Below, piece by piece: positions 62,613 through 64,000 of a stretch of DNA of 64,000 nucleotides. The number at the start of each line of letters is the position of its first letter. The first letter of the stretch is position 1. The position numbers and the translations under genes are program-made. The DNA is taken from assembly GCA_019413925.1 (NCBI GenBank), contig DXMY01000050.1, forward strand, positions 1-64,000, read 5' to 3'. Source of the DNA: Collinsella sp. (GTDB taxonomy: Bacteria; Actinomycetota; Coriobacteriia; Coriobacteriales; Coriobacteriaceae). Below the pieces are notes generated by a model that did not search any database, had not been told where the DNA came from, and saw only the letters and a list, made by a program, of their open reading frames with translations.

Positions 62613-63613
62613 CACTGGGCATCGCCCCCCGAAGCGGGGCGAACGTCGCGAAGGCAGCGTCCATCCCAGATGGCGGCCCATGCGCCGCCTGGCTCGGTAT
62701 GCACGTCGAAGTATCCCATTTTTGGGACAGCTAGCTCGGAGAGCAGCGCTTTCACGGTACCCGCGTGAACGACGAAGACGGCGCGCCCACTCCCCTGAGC
62801 GCGCTCCGATTCGCACGCCTCCCGAAACGCCGCGACGACGCGGCGGGTGAAATCGCTCTTGCCCTCGCCATGCGGGCAGCGCGTCTCGCACCAGGAGTCT
62901 ACCCAGGCGCGGTAGCGCGCATCCTCTTTAAGCTCGGCGGCGTTTCGCCCCTCGAAGTCGCCGAAATCCATCTCGCGCAGACCGGGGCACGCCATAAGCT
63001 CCGCGTTCGGGAAGAGGATGCGCGCCGTCTGGTCGGTGCGGGCCATGCCGCTCGTGATAACACGGAACACGTCACCATCGCACGCGAGATCGCGCAAAGC
63101 GCGCTCGCCCGCGCTCGACAGGGGCTCGTCGGTGCCCGCCCCGCTGTAGCGATGGTCTTCCGTGCCCGCCGTGGCACCATGGCGCACGAAGACGACCTCC
63201 AAAGGCGCGCCCGCGCCCTGCGTACCTCGAGGCGCATCGGCAAGGTTTCCTTTGATGACCTGGGGAATCCCGCACGTCATGCGCACGACGACGTCGGCGC
63301 GCGCAGCGAGCGCGCATCCCAGGCGCCCCGCGCGCTCGCGCCATTGGGCGTCTTCCGCACGCATGGGGACGACCCCCGAACCGACCAAGGGCAGAATCAC
63401 TGCGTCGAAGCCCATCAGCCGCTCGAGCGCCCGGTCAGCGTCGAGCGCGCGTACGAGTTCCTCAGCACGGTACGCGACACGGCCGGCAAAAGCCGCGGGC
63501 ACGCCGCCCTCCGCAAGCTGCGCCGCGTCGACGAAATCGTCCGCCGCGAACCCGAGCTTTTCGCGCACGAAGGTCCTCTTCCCCGAATGCGCGCCACCTA
63601 CCACGAGAATCAT
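62612..63613 (-). CDS. Fused CobU-like kinase and CobC-like phosphatase
   Basis: A protein of 333 aa. Residues 1-125 resemble CobU (adenosylcobinamide kinase/guanylyltransferase): P-loop VVGGAHSGKRTFV and the C-terminal MTCGIPQVIKG, but at about 125 instead of 180 residues the middle with the guanylylated-His segment is not recognisable. Residues 140-333 are a histidine phosphatase: VFVRHGATAG (RHG), LREMDFGDFEGR and FVVHAGTVKALL, like CobC acting on alpha-ribazole or cobalamin phosphate. ATG 63613 overlaps the cobS stop. Confidence 0.8.
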   Translation of the reverse strand: MILVVGGAHSGKRTFVREKLGFAADDFVDAAQLAEGGVPAAFAGRVAYRAEELVRALDADRALERLMGFDAVILPLVGSGVVPMRAEDAQWRERAGRLGCALAARADVVVRMTCGIPQVIKGNLADAPRGTQGAGAPLEVVFVRHGATAGTEDHRYSGAGTDEPLSSAGERALRDLACDGDVFRVITSGMARTDQTARILFPNAELMACPGLREMDFGDFEGRNAAELKEDARYRAWVDSWCETRCPHGEGKSDFTRRVVAAFREACESERAQGSGRAVFVVHAGTVKALLSELAVPKMGYFDVHTEPGGAWAAIWDGRCLRDVRPASGGDAQ

Positions 63614-64000
63614 AGGAGCATGCCCCCCGCCACCAGCATGGCAAGCATCGCGAGCTCGGCCCATTGCAGAAACCATCCGGCCAAATCACCCGTCACCCCG
63701 CCGAAGCGGGACAGGGCAACATGGCGGTACCACGCGAGCACCAAAAGCCCCGCCACCGCTATAAGGGCGCCGACGGCCCGAGCGCACGCGACCATCCCTG
63801 CAGCCGAAGCAGCAGCGAAAGCGCAAAGCGGCACGACGATCTCCGCGCGCTTCTTCGCAGGCGAGAGCCCCGCGGCCATGCCGTCCGCCCGCGCGGCAGG
63901 CCAGCATTCTACGGCGAGCCCCGAAAGCGCGCGGGAGAACACGAGCGAGCACAGAAGCGCGAGGAACGCCCCCGCCGTAAGCGGCAGCGCGGTGAACAGG
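63610..64000 (-). CDS. cobS: Adenosylcobinamide-GDP ribazoletransferase, C-terminal part
   Basis: Incomplete: the 5' end lies beyond the window. The visible 130 residues are hydrophobic with several helices and contain RFGGVTGDLAGWFLQ, the conserved CobS motif, near the C-terminus. It completes the cobalamin lower ligand in the membrane, next to CbiB. The frame is open to the last base of the window. Confidence 0.85.
   Translation of the reverse strand, partial: LFTALPLTAGAFLALLCSLVFSRALSGLAVECWPAARADGMAAGLSPAKKRAEIVVPLCAFAAASAAGMVACARAVGALIAVAGLLVLAWYRHVALSRFGGVTGDLAGWFLQWAELAMLAMLVAGGMLL

Noticed and set aside
1..64000. CRISPR array, prophage or complete insertion sequence
   Set aside because: No regularly spaced direct repeats, no phage structural genes and no intact transposase were seen; only one transposase fragment at 56875-56962.

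Overview
The window looks like a chromosomal segment of a gut Coriobacteriia (Actinomycetota), most likely Collinsella or a close relative. The grounds are moderately high GC, tightly overlapping operons, a priA-def-fmt-rsmB housekeeping operon, a glycogen operon carrying both glgC and glgD, and a corrinoid operon. The genus is an inference from gene content; there is no rRNA gene to settle it.

Region 1 (1-25.1 kb) is accessory DNA bracketed by two identical, same-strand tRNA-Ala(GGC) genes. Next to the first, beyond a tRNA-Val(CAC), is a small toxin-antitoxin/defence-like patch: a DUF3825 gene broken by one amber codon, a Doc-type Fic toxin overlapped by a 61-aa putative antitoxin, a DUF3990/HTH pair behind a 53-bp palindromic operator, an orphan MNT nucleotidyltransferase, two unknown proteins and a membrane-anchored GIY-YIG protein. 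An LPKTA surface protein and a membrane/TPR-like protein follow. Then comes a minus-strand exopolysaccharide operon (24.2 to 11.6 kb). It starts with a NusG/LoaP-type antiterminator and encodes a priming sugar transferase, a WecG-type transferase, a complete UDP-N-acetyl-L-fucosamine pathway (fnlABC/capEFG type), a GT4, a Wzy-like polymerase, a Wzx flippase, LicD, a TarI/IspD-like cytidylyltransferase, an SDR and a hexapeptide acetyltransferase. Two gene fossils sit inside or at the end of it: a family-2 glycosyltransferase N-terminus and a UDP-glucose dehydrogenase C-terminus.

Region 2 (25.2-40.4 kb) is storage-carbohydrate metabolism. thiN and a HAD phosphatase are divergent from glgB-glgP-glgC-glgD-glgA. 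A single-polypeptide fusion of a GH13 alpha-glucosidase/neopullulanase and a GH77 4-alpha-glucanotransferase follows, then fmdB. GlgB and especially GlgA carry histone-H1-like Lys/Ala-rich C-terminal tails. A TGGTAAAAC motif recurs in front of glgB (four half-sites) and in front of the fusion gene, suggesting one shared regulator.

Region 3 (40.5-56.8 kb) is core: rsmB, fmt, def and priA, then gltX, metK, sdaA, an L,D-transpeptidase, and a MacA/MacB-type export operon. Its intergenic gaps hold a series of long inverted repeats (13-33-bp arms) of different sequence, one family present twice.

Region 4 (56.9-64 kb) is a very GC-rich minus-strand corrinoid operon (cobS, fused cobU-cobC, cbiB, cobD, cobQ, cobO, cobH, cobK), with each gene overlapping or abutting the next. 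A decayed IS21-type transposase fragment lies just outside its downstream end, suggesting an acquired island that continues past the right edge.
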